Assembly (NCBI GenBank): GCA_018401885.1
Contig: JAGYKB010000010.1
Span: 18,342-82,341, forward strand
Length of the DNA: 64,000 nt
Reading direction: 5' to 3'
Origin: Gammaproteobacteria bacterium
GTDB taxonomy: Bacteria; Pseudomonadota; Gammaproteobacteria; Pseudomonadales; Pseudohongiellaceae
Position numbers and translations under genes: made by a program. The notes beneath the pieces are model-generated. The model saw only the letters and a list, made by a program, of their open reading frames with translations, was not told the origin of the DNA and made no database searches. Positions 20,414-34,900 of the stretch are shown here, one piece after another. How positions within the stretch are numbered: position 1 is the stretch's first letter; each line of letters starts with the position of its first letter.

Positions 20414-20713
20414 TTAGCTGATGTCAGCAAAGTCAATTTCATGACCTGCTTCTAGGCGAACATAAGCTTTTTTCCAGTCAGAGCGACGACGAATTCGACC
20501 GCCGGCTCCGCGCTTAGTTTTGCCCTTAACGTTAAGGATCTGAAGATCGGTAACCGATACCTTAAATAGCGTCTCAACTGCCTCGCGAACCTCAGGCTTA
20601 GTTGCCGTTGTCGCAATGCGGAACGCATATTGGTTGTTACCTTCGCCCATCAACGTTGTCTTTTCAGAAACGTGTGGCCCTAGGATAATTTGATAGAGTC
20701 GCTCTTGGTTCAT
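20414..20713 (-). CDS. rplW: 50S ribosomal protein L23
   Basis: The 99-residue protein starts [20 protein letters not shown] and has an exposed loop and [20 protein letters not shown]. It lines the exit site and docks trigger factor and SRP. Its first codons overlap the end of rplD by 4 bp, so the two are probably translationally coupled. Confidence 0.97.
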   Translation of the reverse strand: MNQERLYQIILGPHVSEKTTLMGEGNNQYAFRIATTATKPEVREAVETLFKVSVTDLQILNVKGKTKRGAGGRIRRRSDWKKAYVRLEAGHEIDFADIS

Positions 20714-21330
20714 GCCAGCATCTCCTCGACTTTCTTAAGCGCGGCGACTGTAATGATTACGTTGTCGAATCCGACCAAGCTAACGGGGTCGATTCCGGCT
20801 ACGTCTAGAACGTCTACCTTATGAAGGTTTCTCGCGGCTAGGTAGAGATTTGGTTCTACCTGCTCGGAGATAATAAGCACGTTGTCGAGTTCGAACTCTT
20901 TGAGCTTTACGACAAGGTCTTTTGTCTTATGAGAGTCAATTGCGAAGTCGCTAACCGCGAATAAACGCTCCTGACGAATAAGCTCTGAGAGTATGCAGCG
21001 CATCGCACCACGGTACATCTTCTTATTGAGCTTCTTGCTGTGGTCTTGAGGACGAGCCGCAAACGTGACACCACCGCTGCGCCAGATAGGGCTACGAATA
21101 GTGCCCGAGCGAGCTCGGCCAGTGCCTTTTTGACGCCACGGCTTACGACCACCGCCGCGCACTTCAGAACGTGTCTTCTGCTGCACAGTACCCTGACGAG
21201 CACCAGCGAGATAAGTCACGACTGTCTGGTGGACCAGCGCTTCGTTATATTCTTTACCGAAGGCCTCGTCGGAGAGAGAGACCTTTTCTTTGCCCGCTTT
21301 CTTGCCAGGCAATGCAAGACTTAATTCCAT
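20710..21330 (-). CDS. rplD: 50S ribosomal protein L4
   Basis: The 206-residue protein has the tunnel-loop region [20 protein letters not shown] and the following [19 protein letters not shown]4 lines the exit tunnel. In enteric bacteria it also represses transcription and translation of the S10 operon through the leader upstream of rpsJ. It is 3 bp behind rplC. Confidence 0.97.
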   Translation of the reverse strand: MELSLALPGKKAGKEKVSLSDEAFGKEYNEALVHQTVVTYLAGARQGTVQQKTRSEVRGGGRKPWRQKGTGRARSGTIRSPIWRSGGVTFAARPQDHSKKLNKKMYRGAMRCILSELIRQERLFAVSDFAIDSHKTKDLVVKLKEFELDNVLIISEQVEPNLYLAARNLHKVDVLDVAGIDPVSLVGFDNVIITVAALKKVEEMLA

Positions 21331-21333
21331 TGC

Positions 21334-21978
21334 TTACCCCTTGGCCTTAACAGCTGGTCGAACGACGACATTTGAACCAGTAGCGCCCGGAAGAGCACCC
21401 TTGATGAGAAGCAGATTGTTCTCGAGGTCGACGCGTACAATCTTCAGGCTCTGAGTTGTTGAACGCTCATTACCCATCTGACCAGCCATCTTCTTTCCTT
21501 TCCACACTCGGCCAGGCGTCTGACACTGACCAATTGAACCAGGCGCGCGGTGAGACAATGAGTTGCCGTGAGTCGCATCCTGCATCTGGAAATTGTGCCG
21601 CTTAACGCCACCTTGGAAGCCCTTACCTTTTGACGTACCAGTGACATCAACCATTTGGCCTTCGGCAAATAGATCAACCTTGATCTCGCTGCCTGCAGTC
21701 AAATCAGCAATGTCTGCGTCTTCGGCGCGGAATTCCCATAACCCAGTGCCGGCTTCGGTGTTCGCCTTCGCAAAGTGACCAGCCATGCTCTTGGTTACGC
21801 GAGACGCGCGACGCGAGCCAGTAGTGACCTGAATAGCCGTATAGCCATCGGTTTCGGGAGTTTTAATCTGAGTAACCCGGTTAGGCTGTACTTCTACAAC
21901 TGTAACAGGGATAGATGTGCCTTCTTCGGTAAAGATACGAGTCATCCCGCTCTTACGACCGACTAATCCAATAGACAT
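21334..21978 (-). CDS. rplC: 50S ribosomal protein L3
   Basis: The protein has 214 residues from the ATG at 21978; an ATG five codons upstream is formed inside the GAGG Shine-Dalgarno and is unlikely. It starts [20 protein letters not shown], has [20 protein letters not shown], and keeps [20 protein letters not shown] near the peptidyl-transferase centre. It is separated from rpsJ by an unusually long structured spacer. Confidence 0.96.
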   Translation of the reverse strand: MSIGLVGRKSGMTRIFTEEGTSIPVTVVEVQPNRVTQIKTPETDGYTAIQVTTGSRRASRVTKSMAGHFAKANTEAGTGLWEFRAEDADIADLTAGSEIKVDLFAEGQMVDVTGTSKGKGFQGGVKRHNFQMQDATHGNSLSHRAPGSIGQCQTPGRVWKGKKMAGQMGNERSTTQSLKIVRVDLENNLLLIKGALPGATGSNVVVRPAVKAKG

Positions 21979-22263
21979 TTTAGTAAACCTCATCGTGCAA
22001 GGGGCTGAAACCCTCTATGGCCGCTGACGCGTTACACTATGTTCGTCACCGCAAATGGGTGACAGGAATATCAGTGCGCCAATACTTTTCTACAAAAGGG
22101 CAAGGAGGACTGAACTCTCGGTGCCTGGTCTGTTTTATTTCACGCTTAAGCACATGTGCGTCGGCGCTGTCTTGCTATGCTCGGCCTTAGCCTCGCAGCC
22201 CCAGCAGTATTAGTGCTGGCAGCTTTAGTTAGTGACCGCCGGGTCTAAGCCGGTGCCTGCTAT
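21979..22263 (-). promoter_or_regulatory. Long structured spacer between rpsJ and rplC
   Basis: This 285-bp non-coding gap interrupts the S10 operon where most gammaproteobacteria have only a few dozen bases. It holds perfect inverted repeats: GTCACC/GGTGAC with a 7-base loop at 22045-22063 and CCAGCA/TGCTGG with a 7-base loop at 22201-22219. No T-run follows either arm on the minus strand, so they do not look like plain terminators. A leader, attenuator or processing site is possible; no open frame with coding character was seen. Confidence 0.4.
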
Positions 22264-22575
<312 letters not shown>

Positions 22576-22782
22576 CTATCTAAAACTCCAAATAGTGTCT
22601 TTGGACAAAGTGTACTTTAAATCGTAAATACGTTTTAGTTTTCAAGTAAAATCTACTTGAAGTCGAAAAAGAAGCGAGATTCTATTGCTGAGGGAAGGTT
22701 GTCGTTGATATCAACTGAAACCTACTAATCTCTCTTCTTCATTTGCCTTTAGTTCGAAGCATTACCTTTCATCACTGAGACA
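22576..22782 (-). promoter_or_regulatory. S10-operon leader/promoter region
   Basis: About 207 bp lie between the tuf terminator and rpsJ. The part nearest rpsJ is AT-rich and carries a CTTTG/CAAAG palindrome at 22599-22610 close to the ribosome binding site. Because a terminator lies upstream, rpsJ needs its own promoter here. A TTTACT/TACGAT pair with 18-bp spacing on the minus strand is the best candidate seen, but it is weak. Confidence 0.35.
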
Positions 22783-22804
22783 AAAACACCCGGAGAGGTG
22801 TTTC
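22783..22804 (-). terminator. Rho-independent terminator after the first tuf
   Basis: On the minus strand an AAACACC / GGTGTTT stem with a short loop ends in five T, 16 bp past the tuf stop. It separates the str operon from the S10 operon. Confidence 0.7.
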
Positions 22805-22819
22805 CTGTTTAATCAGTAA

Positions 22820-24012
22820 CTATTCGATTATCTTCGCTACAACACCCGCGCCTACTGTGTGGCCAGTTTCACGGATCGCAAAACGTAGACCTTCGTCCAT
22901 CGCGATTGGGGCAATCAACGTCACTCCATCTTCACGTTGTCACCAGGCATACAACCATTTCAACGCCCTCAGGGAGCTCAAGGCTAAGCACCCGTCACGT
23001 CTGTAGTACGGAAATAGAACTGTGGACGGTAGCCTTTTGAAGAATGGCGTGTGACGACCACCCGTCCTTCGACAGGATGTACACCTGAAGCCTCAAATTT
23101 TTGTGCGGGCTTGACTGCAGCCCTTCTTTAGAAAGAACCTGACCTACGCTCAACGCCCTAGCGCCAGTACCACGCAGTAAAACACCCACACGTTCTCGCC
23201 CGTACGACCTTCTGCCCAGCAGCTTCAGGAACACCAAACGCCTGTACATACAGTCGTCGTGGTATCGCGGATACCCAATAATCTCAATTTCATCGCCAAC
23301 GTTAACAATGCCGCGCTCAATACGACCAGTCACAACAGTAACGCGACCTGAAATCAGAAACACGTCTTCGATAGGCATCAGGAAGGTTTACCGTCGCGCA
23401 CAGGCTCAGGAAGCCATGAGCGTATCGCCGACAAGCTTCAATACCGATGCAACGCCGATGTCTGACGTATCGCCCTCAAGCGCCTTTCAGTGCAGAACCG
23501 CTAACGATTGGCGTGTCGTCGCCTGGGAAGTGTCGTACGGTCGAGGAGCTCACGACTTCCATTTCAACAAGCTCCAAGAAGCTCTGCGTCGCCAAACCAT
23601 GTCTGCCTTATTCATGAACACGACAATGTAAGGCACGCCAACCTGACGCGACAGCAAGATGTGCTCGCGTGTCTGTGGCATAGGGCCGTCTGCAGCCGAA
23701 CAACCAGAATAGCGCCGTCCATCTGTGGCAGCACCAGTGATCATGTTCTTGACGTAGTCGGCGTGTCCAGGACAGTCAACGCATAGTGACGATTAGTGAA
23801 TCGCATTCAACGTGCGACGTTGAAATCGTGATACCACGCGCCTTCTCTTCAGGGGCATTATCGATCTGCGAGAAATCACGCGCCGAACCACCGTAAGCCT
23901 CTGCGCAAACCTTCGTCAGTGCAGCAGTCAATGTTGTCTTACCATGGTCAACGTGCCCAATCGTACCGACGTTTACGTGAACCTTACTTCTTTCGAATTT
24001 TTCCTTAGCCAC
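22820..24012 (-). pseudogene. tuf: Elongation factor Tu, copy 1, frameshifted in this sequence
   Basis: The gene begins with GTG at 24012 and reads [20 protein letters not shown], then GHVDHGKTT (P-loop) and the G2 region, until about 23790, where the frame breaks. Further EF-Tu pieces are in other frames: [20 protein letters not shown] with the NKAD motif (23550-23744), MPIEDVF plus GRVTVVTGRIERG (22995-23378), and the end GVVAKIIE with stop TAG at 22820. The total span (1193 bp) is almost exactly the full-length gene, so many small insertions and deletions balance out. EF-Tu delivers aminoacyl-tRNA to the ribosome and is essential. The other copy at 40080-41267 is also broken, so sequence error is much more likely than decay. 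Position after fusA is canonical. Confidence 0.85.
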
Positions 24013-24053
24013 AATATCACCTCATCTTGCTAAATTAATTTGTAGTTACTGGC

Positions 24054-26141
<2,088 letters not shown>

Positions 26142-26169
26142 AGCTTATGTCCTCAGTAGGAGTGTTTGT

Positions 26170-26640
26170 TTAGAAACGGTAGTGCGAGAATGCGCGGTTG
26201 GCTTCAGCCATACGGTGCACATCTTCACGCTTACGAACCGCGCTACCGCGGCCTTCTGACGCGTCGAAAATTTCGCCGGCAAGACGAAGATCCATCGACT
26301 TCTCACCGCGCTTGCGCGAGTGCTCAACAAGCCAACGCATCGCGAGTGCGTTGCGGCGCTCTGCGCGGACCTCAACGGGCACCTGATAAGTAGCACCACC
26401 TACGCGACGCGATTTAACCTCAACCATCGGCGCGATCGCCTCAAGCGCCTTCTCGAACACCTCGAGCGGATCTGCATTAGTCTTAGCGGCAACAACATCA
26501 AGCGCACCGTAGACGATCTTCTCGGCTACAGACTTCTTGCCATCGACCATCACGTGGTTCATAAATTTAGCGAGGATGATGTTTCCGAACTTAGGATCAG
26601 GCAGTATTTCGCGTTTTGCGACAACTCTTCTTCTTGGCAT
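26170..26640 (-). CDS. rpsG: 30S ribosomal protein S7
   Basis: The 156-residue protein starts [20 protein letters not shown] and contains [20 protein letters not shown] and [15 protein letters not shown]. It starts assembly of the 30S head. In E. coli S7 also represses its own operon by binding the rpsL-rpsG intercistronic RNA. Confidence 0.97.
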   Translation of the reverse strand: MPRRRVVAKREILPDPKFGNIILAKFMNHVMVDGKKSVAEKIVYGALDVVAAKTNADPLEVFEKALEAIAPMVEVKSRRVGGATYQVPVEVRAERRNALAMRWLVEHSRKRGEKSMDLRLAGEIFDASEGRGSAVRKREDVHRMAEANRAFSHYRF

Positions 26641-26970
26641 TTTCGTATGACCTCAGTGTTTATTCAGGGAAATCTAGGATTCACTGCGTAGAATTTACGT
26701 AGTTACCTAGCCTTACTCTCTCTCGCCAGAGCTATGACGAGCCGCGCGTCCTTGCGCTTGTCTTTGATCTACCTCGCCTAGCGAGGATGGGCTAACTACA
26801 CCGCCCTAGCTCAAAATTCTTCCTGCAACAAAGGCGCTGTCGACGAGTCGGTAGCGCCACGCTCACCTCATTGTGAGCTCTCTGCTGAATCTAGGAAACC
26901 TTTTACTACGCTCGCCAGTTCGCTCGATATTTGCTCACCAGCTTGATTGTTTTAGCTCGCTTGCCTGGAC
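26641..26970 (-). promoter_or_regulatory. Structured rpsL-rpsG intercistronic region (candidate S7 operator)
   Basis: This 330-bp gap inside the str operon is about three times longer than the E. coli one as remembered. It contains three perfect inverted repeats: CCTCGC/GCGAGG at 26772-26786, GGCGCT/AGCGCC at 26833-26858 and GCTCAC/GTGAGC at 26861-26878. E. coli S7 autoregulation works through structured RNA in this same gap, so an S7 site is a reasonable inference. No coding frame was recognised. Confidence 0.45.
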
Positions 26971-27345
26971 CTAACTCTTTGGTCGCTTAGCACCGTACTT
27001 AGAACGGCCCTGACGACGATCTGCAACGCCCGACGTATCGAGGCTACCGCGCACGGTGTGATAGCGCACACCCGGAAGGTCTTTTACACGACCACCGCGG
27101 ATAAGCACGACAGAGTGCTCCTGAAGGTTGTGGCCTTCGCCGCCAATATACGAGGAGACTTCGTAGCCATTAACCAGACGCACACGACAAACCTTTCGCA
27201 GAGCCGAGTTAGGCTTCTTAGGCGTCGTTGTATACACACGAGTACAGACTCCGCGCTTCTGGGGTGAACCCTGGAGGGCAGGAACGTCGCTTTTAACTAC
27301 TTTGCTTTTGCGACCCTTACGTACTAACTGGTTAATCGTTGCCAT
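26971..27345 (-). CDS. rpsL: 30S ribosomal protein S12
   Basis: The 124-residue protein contains [18 protein letters not shown] and [20 protein letters not shown]. The two lysines whose replacement gives streptomycin resistance (in PKKPNS and GRVKDLPG) are wild type. S12 monitors codon-anticodon pairing at the A site. It is the first gene of the str group, downstream of rpoC. Confidence 0.97.
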   Translation of the reverse strand: MATINQLVRKGRKSKVVKSDVPALQGSPQKRGVCTRVYTTTPKKPNSALRKVCRVRLVNGYEVSSYIGGEGHNLQEHSVVLIRGGRVKDLPGVRYHTVRGSLDTSGVADRRQGRSKYGAKRPKS

Positions 27346-27600
27346 TGTCTGGTCAGACCTCTGTGACTAGTTTGCTGAAATTGCTAGCTAGCTGATATAA
27401 ATAAAATTACCGTCAGATCACTTACTTCCGATCGACGCGCTCGCGTGGCCTAAAACGCCTCCCATTAAGGGATTTTGCTTAGGCGCACGACGGTCGGCTT
27501 TACTACAGCCGACCAAAAGGAGTGCGGATTCTAAAGACCACACTCCCCTGAGTCAACCGTTATAGGCGAACTCGCTCGAAAGCGCGCCCGCCCCAAAACG
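27346..27600 (-). repeat. rpoC-rpsL spacer with two strong hairpins
   Basis: In this 255-bp gap, GGTCGGCT/AGCCGACC with a 7-base loop lies at 27492-27514 and a GGAGTG...CACTCC stem with one mismatch and an inner GG/CC lies at 27519-27546. They lie just past rpoC on the minus strand and lack a clear T-run, so they may be a factor-dependent terminator, an attenuator or an RNase site before the str operon. A promoter for rpsL is likely nearer its start but was not pinned down. Confidence 0.5.
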
Positions 27601-30600
27601 CTAGGCGCCTGCGTTTTGCATTTCTTCTTTTAACGCTTCGCTCAACGCTGCTTCGACGTCGCTTGCGCTGACCGAATCTGACGCAGCATTTTCAGCATAC
27701 GCCTTCTTACGCGCGGCATGATAAGCGAGTCCCGTACCCGCAGGGATCAAACGACCAACAACCACGTTCTCTTTGAGGCCACGCAGGAAGTCACGCTTCC
27801 CTGTAACCGCAGCTTCAGTGAGTACGCGAGTTGTCTCTTGGAACGAAGCCGCTGAGATAAAGGACTCGGTCGCCAGCGAGGCTTTAGTAATGCCGAGCAA
27901 CATGCGCTCGAATTTCGCCTCGGACTTGCCTTCTTCGCGAAGATTGTCATTAACCTCGAGAACCTGTGTATAGGTAAGCTGCTCGCCCTTGATAAGGTGT
28001 GATTCTCCCGGGTTCGTAACTTCAACCTTACGCAGCATCTGACGCACAATGACTTCAATATGCTTGTCGTTAATACGAACGCCCTGCAAGCGGTAAACAT
28101 CTTGCACTTCGTTGACGATATATTGCGCGAGCGCCTCAACGCCCTTAAGACGCAGGATATCGTGAGGGGCAGGTGGTCCTTCAGACACGACTTCACCTTT
28201 CTCGATGTATTCACCTTCGAACACAGTCATCGTGCGCCATTTAGGAATAAGCACCTCGTAATGATCGCTGCCGTCGATTGGGTTGATTCCATCCTTAGGC
28301 GTTATTACTAGACGACGCTTACCCTTGGTTTCTTTGCCGTAGCTAACCGTTCCAGAAATCTCAGCGAGGATCGCCGGCTCTTTTGGCCTACGCGCTTCGA
28401 ACAAGTCAGCAACACGCGGTAGACCACCCGTGATATCGCGAGTCTTCGAGCCCTCTTGCGGGATTCGAGCAACAACGTCACCGATGTTAAGCGCTGCGCC
28501 ATCTTTCAATGAAACGATTGAGCCCGCTGGCAAGAAATAGTGTGCTGGGTGTGTAGTACCCGGCAGGCAGATTTCTTTACCTTTCTTATCAACCACTGTG
28601 ACCGCTGGACGCAATTCTTTAGCTGACGAAGAACGCTCGTTCGGGTCGATGACTGAGATGCTAGACAGACCCGTGATTTCATCGGTCTGTTCGCGAACGG
28701 TAATACCCTCTTCCATGGCGCTGAATGCAACCATGCCCGCCACTTCCGATACGATCGGGTGTGTGTGGGGATCCCAAGTCGCGACGATCTGACCTGCTTC
28801 GACCGCAGTGTTCTTGCCGATTGTAATCAGCGCGCCGTATGGGAGCTTGTAACGCTCGCGCTCGCGGCCCTGCGTATCGTCCACGATAAGCTCACCCGAA
28901 CGCGAGACAACAACGAGCTCGCCTTTGACGTTCTCTACAGTCTTCATGTTATGCAGGTGAACTGTACCTGTGTTCTTCACTTGAACACTGTCATTCGCCG
29001 TTGCTCGTGATGCGGCACCACCAATGTGGAAAGTACGCATCGTGAGCTGAGTACCAGGCTCTCCGATCGACTGTGCTGCAATAACACCGATCGCCTCACC
29101 GACATTCACCTGATGACCGCGCGCAAGATCGCGACCGTAACACGTCGAGCAGATGCCGAAGCGAGTGGCACAAGTGATTGGTGAGCGCACATAAACCTTA
29201 TCGATGCCGTTAGCATCGAACACGTCTACTAGGCGCTCATTAATCAGCGCACCTTTTTCTGCGATGACCTCACCGGTCTCCTCGTTTGTCACATCAGCAG
29301 CCAGCGTTCGACCTAGAACGCGATCACCCAGTGGCGCGATGATGTCGCCTCCCTCAATGATTGGTGCCATAGTAAGACCTTCCTCGGTACCGCAGTCCAG
29401 CTCAGTCACTACGAGATCCTGAGAGATATCAACCAAACGGCGAGTGAGGTAGCCCGAGTTCGCAGTCTTCAACGCCGTATCAGCAAGTCCCTTACGAGCA
29501 CCGTGCGTCGAGGTGAAGTACTGCGAAACGCTGAGTCCTTCGCGGAAGTTAGCTGTAATCGGAGTCTCGATAATTGAGCCGTCAGGACGGGCCATCAGGC
29601 CTCGCATACCTGCGAGCTGACGAATCTGCGCGGGGGAGCCACGAGCGCCCGAATCCGCGTAGATGTAAACCGAGTTAAACGATTCTTGCTGCTCTTCTTC
29701 GCCGGCCTTATTAATGACGGATTCCGTAGAGAGGCCTTCCATCATTGACTTGGCAACGACGTCGTTTGCGCGAGACCAAATATCGATAACCTTGTTGTAT
29801 TTCTCGCCTTGCGTAACGAGGCCAGAGGCAAACTGATTCTCAATTTCTTCAACTTCGTTATTCGCCTGGCCGATGATCGCCGCTTTCTCGTCAGGAATAA
29901 CGAAGTCGTTAACACCGATAGACGAGCCCGAGCGAGTCGAATATTTATAGCCTGTGTACATTAGTTGGTCTGCGAAAATAACCGTCTCTTTCAAGCCAAC
30001 GTTGCGATAACAAGCATTCAATATTCCAGAGATTTGCTTCTTAGCCATCTTCTGGTTAACCATCGAAAACGGAAGCCCCTTAGGCACGATGTTAGATAGC
30101 AATACTCGACCAACAGTCGTATCGACAATCGAGGTTGTAGCCACGAACTCGCCGTCTTCGTTCTTTTCATAGTCAGTAATGCGAGCCTTGATGCGCGCTT
30201 GCAAGTGGACGTTTCCTGAATCGTATGCACGCTGAACTTCTTTCGCATCAGCGAACGTCATTCCCTCGCCCTTCGCGTTGACGCGCGAACGAGTCATGTA
30301 ATACAGACCCAACACTACGTCTTGCGAAGGTACGATAATTGGCTCACCGTTCGCTGGCGCGAGAATATTATTCGTCGACATCATGAGCGTGCGCGCTTCG
30401 AGCTGCGCTTCGAGGGTCAACGGAACGTGAACCGCCATTTGGTCGCCATCGAAGTCCGCGTTGTAGGCCGCACAAACGAGAGGGTGCAATTGAATCGCCT
30501 TACCCTCGATTAAGACTGGCTCAAATGCCTGAATGCCAAGTCGGTGAAGCGTTGGCGCACGGTTTAGCAGAACTGGATGCTCGCGAATGACGTCGGCTAG

Positions 30601-31833
30601 GATATCCCACACCTCTGCAGTCTCGCGCTCTACCATTTTCTTGGCGGCCTTAATAGTTGTGGCGAGGCCACGACGCTCCAGCTTACCGAAAATAAACGGC
30701 TTGAAGAGTTCGAGTGCCATTTTCTTAGGCAGTCCGCACTGATGCAAACGCAGCGTAGGTCCAACCACAATAACCGAGCGGCCTGAATAATCTACGCGCT
30801 TACCGAGCAAGTTCTGACGGAAGCGGCCCTGCTTGCCTTTGATCATATCGGCGAGCGACTTTAGAGGACGCTTGTTAGAGCCCGTGATCGCGCGTCCGCG
30901 TCGGCCGTTGTCGAGCAAAGCGTCTACCGCTTCTTGCAGCATGCGCTTCTCATTTCGAACGATGATGTCCGGTGCGTTAAGATCGAGCAAGCGCTTTAGG
31001 CGGTTGTTGCGGTTAATTACTCGACGATAAAGATCGTTGAGGTCAGATGTCGCAAATCGACCGCCATCGAGAGGCACAAGAGGACGCAGGTCTGGCGGCA
31101 GAACCGGCAGAACATTCATTACCATCCATTCGGGCTTGTTACCTGACTCAGCAAACGCTTCAAGGAGCTTAAGGCGCTTCGATAATTTCTTGAGCTTGGT
31201 CTCAGAGTTTGTCGCTGGAATCTCCTCACGAAGACGCGCAACTTCAGCGTCAACTTCGAGGTCTTTCATCAGCGCTTGAATCGCCTCAGCGCCCATTTTG
31301 GCATCGAATTCGTCGCTGAACTCCTCCATCGCCTCGAAGTACTGCTCGTCGTTAAGCAGTTGCCCTTTTTCAAGATTCGTCATGCCGGGATCGGTCACAA
31401 CAAAAGACTCAAAATAGAGGATTCGCTCGATGTCGCGAAGCGTCATATCGAGAAGCAAGCCTATACGCGAAGGCAAGGATTTGAGGAACCAAATGTGCGC
31501 AACTGGGCTCGCTAGTTCGATGTGCCCCATACGGTCACGACGAACCTTCGAAAGCGCAACTTCGACTCCGCACTTTTCGCAAATGACGCCGCGATGCTTA
31601 AGTCGCTTGTACTTACCGCAAAGGCACTCATAGTCTTTTGTCGGGCCAAAAATTTTGGCGCAGAACAAACCATCGCGCTCAGGCTTGAATGTCCTATAGT
31701 TAATTGTCTCTGGCTTTTTCACTTCGCCGAATGACCACGCCCTGATCATCTCCGGAGACGCGAGGCCGATGCGAATGGAGTCAAATTCATCCGATGGTGA
31801 CTGAGACTTCAACAACCCTAGTAGGTCTTTCAT
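27601..31833 (-). CDS. rpoC: RNA polymerase beta' subunit
   Basis: This 1410-residue subunit has an N-terminal zinc-binding [20 protein letters not shown] segment near 70 and the catalytic magnesium site [13 protein letters not shown] near 460, followed later by the bridge helix/trigger loop region and a second zinc site ([15 protein letters not shown] near 890). Size and sequence match E. coli RpoC (1407). It is co-transcribed behind rpoB with a 97-bp gap. Confidence 0.98.
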   Translation of the reverse strand: MKDLLGLLKSQSPSDEFDSIRIGLASPEMIRAWSFGEVKKPETINYRTFKPERDGLFCAKIFGPTKDYECLCGKYKRLKHRGVICEKCGVEVALSKVRRDRMGHIELASPVAHIWFLKSLPSRIGLLLDMTLRDIERILYFESFVVTDPGMTNLEKGQLLNDEQYFEAMEEFSDEFDAKMGAEAIQALMKDLEVDAEVARLREEIPATNSETKLKKLSKRLKLLEAFAESGNKPEWMVMNVLPVLPPDLRPLVPLDGGRFATSDLNDLYRRVINRNNRLKRLLDLNAPDIIVRNEKRMLQEAVDALLDNGRRGRAITGSNKRPLKSLADMIKGKQGRFRQNLLGKRVDYSGRSVIVVGPTLRLHQCGLPKKMALELFKPFIFGKLERRGLATTIKAAKKMVERETAEVWDILADVIREHPVLLNRAPTLHRLGIQAFEPVLIEGKAIQLHPLVCAAYNADFDGDQMAVHVPLTLEAQLEARTLMMSTNNILAPANGEPIIVPSQDVVLGLYYMTRSRVNAKGEGMTFADAKEVQRAYDSGNVHLQARIKARITDYEKNEDGEFVATTSIVDTTVGRVLLSNIVPKGLPFSMVNQKMAKKQISGILNACYRNVGLKETVIFADQLMYTGYKYSTRSGSSIGVNDFVIPDEKAAIIGQANNEVEEIENQFASGLVTQGEKYNKVIDIWSRANDVVAKSMMEGLSTESVINKAGEEEQQESFNSVYIYADSGARGSPAQIRQLAGMRGLMARPDGSIIETPITANFREGLSVSQYFTSTHGARKGLADTALKTANSGYLTRRLVDISQDLVVTELDCGTEEGLTMAPIIEGGDIIAPLGDRVLGRTLAADVTNEETGEVIAEKGALINERLVDVFDANGIDKVYVRSPITCATRFGICSTCYGRDLARGHQVNVGEAIGVIAAQSIGEPGTQLTMRTFHIGGAASRATANDSVQVKNTGTVHLHNMKTVENVKGELVVVSRSGELIVDDTQGRERERYKLPYGALITIGKNTAVEAGQIVATWDPHTHPIVSEVAGMVAFSAMEEGITVREQTDEITGLSSISVIDPNERSSSAKELRPAVTVVDKKGKEICLPGTTHPAHYFLPAGSIVSLKDGAALNIGDVVARIPQEGSKTRDITGGLPRVADLFEARRPKEPAILAEISGTVSYGKETKGKRRLVITPKDGINPIDGSDHYEVLIPKWRTMTVFEGEYIEKGEVVSEGPPAPHDILRLKGVEALAQYIVNEVQDVYRLQGVRINDKHIEVIVRQMLRKVEVTNPGESHLIKGEQLTYTQVLEVNDNLREEGKSEAKFERMLLGITKASLATESFISAASFQETTRVLTEAAVTGKRDFLRGLKENVVVGRLIPAGTGLAYHAARKKAYAENAASDSVSASDVEAALSEALKEEMQNAGA

Positions 31834-31930
31834 TCTAGATCCTCCACCTGACGCGGTTTGCGCGCCACGGCTTTAATATTCACTAATTCTTGCGTTTTAG
31901 TTCGCTTAACGAACCGACGTGAATGTCAGC

Positions 31931-34900
31931 TTATTTGCTGACATCCAACTCCATGTCGATTGCAAGAGACCGAATCTCTTTCAAGAGAACGTTAAACGAC
32001 TCAGGCATACCAGGCTCCATACGATGATCGCCGTCGACGATGTTCTTGTACATCTTCGTTCGGCCCGCAACGTCATCAGACTTCACGGTTAGCATCTCTT
32101 GCAGAGTATAGGCGGCACCATAGGCTTCGAGCGCCCACACTTCCATCTCTCCGAAGCGCTGACCGCCGAACTGAGCCTTACCACCAAGCGGCTGCTGCGT
32201 AACGAGGCTGTAACTGCCTGTCGAACGCGCGTGCATCTTGTCATCAACCAAGTGGTTGAGCTTAAGCATATACATAATGCCTACAGTGACTTTGCGATCG
32301 AACTCCTCACCGGAGCGACCGTCGCGCAGAGTAACCTGACCGCTCTCGTCGATACCCGCAAGCTCAAGCATGCCTTTAATCTCAGTCTCTGCTGCACCAT
32401 CGAACACAGGTGTTGCCATTGGCACACCAGAGCGAAGGTTATTTGCAAGCTCAAGAATCTCGTCGTCGCTAAAGCTCTTGAGGTCCTCTTGCTTGTCACC
32501 GATTTTGTTGTAAACCTCGGTTAACAGCTTGCGAACGTCAGCGGCTTTTTTCTGTGAGTCGAGCATTGCGCCGATGCGATTACCAAGTCCTTTGGCTGCC
32601 GCACCGAGGTGAGTCTCGAGAATCTGACCCACGTTCATGCGTGAAGGTACACCTAGAGGATTGAGCACGATATCTACCGGCTCGCCGCTTTCATCAAAAG
32701 GCATATCCTCAACTGGCATGATCACTGAGATCACACCTTTGTTACCATGACGACCGGCCATCTTATCGCCCGGCTGAATGCGACGCTTAATCGCGAGGTA
32801 TACCTTGACGATTTTGAGTACACCAGGTGCGAGGTCATCGCCCTGAGTAAGCTTGCCGCGCTTATCTTCATAACGCGCGTCTAACTCGGCACGACGCTCT
32901 TTGAGTTGCTCTTCGGCACGCTCTAACTGCTTATTGAGCGCGTCATCGGATAGTCGAAGCTTGAACCAATCTTCCCGCGGAAGATCCGTCAGATAAGCAG
33001 CCGTAACTTTTTGTCCCTTCTTAAGTTTGGGGCCACCGGCAACGACTTTGTTCAGCAATGCCTTTTCCAGGCGCTCATAGGTGGCACCCTGAACGATGCG
33101 GAACTCATCTTCTATATCTTTACGCACTTTTTTAAGCTGCGATTCTTCAATCTCTTTCGCTCGCTTGTCTTTTTCGAGTCCGTCTCGTGTGAACACCTGA
33201 ACATCAATCACTGTACCGGTGACACTCGTCGGAACGCGCTGTGATGTATCTTTCACATCAGACGCTTTCTCACCGAATATCGCACGTAGCAGCTTTTCTT
33301 CAGGCGTGAGCTGCGTCTCGCCTTTGGGAGTGACCTTGCCGACCAATATGTCGCCCGCGCTAACTTCAGCGCCGATGTAGACGATTCCCGACTCGTCGAG
33401 TTTACTTAAAGCACCTTCGCCCACGTTCGGGATATCTGCCGTGATCTCTTCAGCGCCTAACTTCGTATCGCGAGCAACACAGGTAAGCTCTTGAATGTGA
33501 ATAGTCGTGAATCGATCTTCTTTGACTACTCGTTCCGAAATAAGGATCGAATCTTCGAAGTTATAGCCGTTCCAAGGCATAAATGCGATACGCATATTCT
33601 GGCCGAGCGCGAGCTCACCCATATCTATCGAAGGACCATCGGCGAGAATATCCCCGCGAGTCACGATATCACCCTCTTTAACAAGTGGCTTCTGGCTAAT
33701 ACACGTATTCTGGTTTGAACGGGTGTACTTGGTCAGGTTGTAGATATCCACACCCGCTTCACCCGCGTCAGTTTCCTCGTCATTAACACGCACAATGATG
33801 CGGGCACCATCGACACTCTCGATCACACCGCCGCGGAAGGCCACTTCACACACACCCGAATCGGCGGCGACATTTCGCTCCATGCCGGTGCCGACTAGCG
33901 GCTTCTCAGTCTTAAGTGTAGGCACAGCTTGGCGCTGCATGTTCGAGCCCATCAATGCGCGGTTAGCGTCATCGTGCTCGAGGAATGGAATCAATGCGGC
34001 AGCGACAGATACCATCTGCTGTGGCGCAACGTCCATGTAGTCAACTTCTTCACGGGGCTTGAGCGTTGTCTCGCCCTTATAGCGAACCGTCACTAGCGTA
34101 TCGACAAACCCGCCTTTTTTATCAAGAGGCGCGCTTGCCTGCGCAATAACAAAGTCGCTTTCGTCAATCGCAGACAAGTAATCAATCTCGTCTGTTACCT
34201 TGTTTTTGACGACTTTACGATAAGGGCTTTCGAGGAAGCCGTAGTGGTTCGTCCGCGCGTAAGTCGCGAGCGAGTTGATGAGACCGATGTTTGGTCCCTC
34301 TGGCGTCTCGATCGGGCAGACACGGCCGTAGTGGGTCGGATGCACGTCGCGCACTTCGAAACCTGCACGCTCGCGAGTCAGACCACCCGGGCCAAGCGCT
34401 GAAACGCGGCGTTTGTGTGTGACCTCAGACAACGGATTGTTCTGATCCATAAACTGAGAGAGCTGGCTCGAACCGAAGAACTCTTTAATCGCCGCAGCAA
34501 CAGGTTTTGCATTGATCATATCTTGTGGCATGAGACCTTCGGAGTCAGCCATGCTCAGACGCTCTTTCACAGCGCGTTCGACGCGGACCAAACCAACGCG
34601 GAACTGATTCTCCGCCATCTCGCCGACTGAACGAATGCGGCGGTTACCAAGGTGATCAATGTCGTCTACAGAGCCGAAGCCATTCCGGATATCTACGAGT
34701 GTTTTGAGTACATCGACGATATCGTCTTGATCTAGCACCGCAGACCCTTCTGTTTCCTGACGGCCTAAGCGGCGGTTAAATTTCATCCGGCCAACAGCTG
34801 AGAGGTCGTAGCGCTCAGGAGAGAAGAACAGATTTGCGAATAGGTTTTCTGCCGATTCTTTTGTCGGAGGCTCGCCCGGACGCATCATGCGATAGATTTC

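Noticed and set aside
21979..22263. Relict gene in the rpsJ-rplC gap
   Set aside because: Stops occur in all frames and no piece resembles a ribosomal or other protein.
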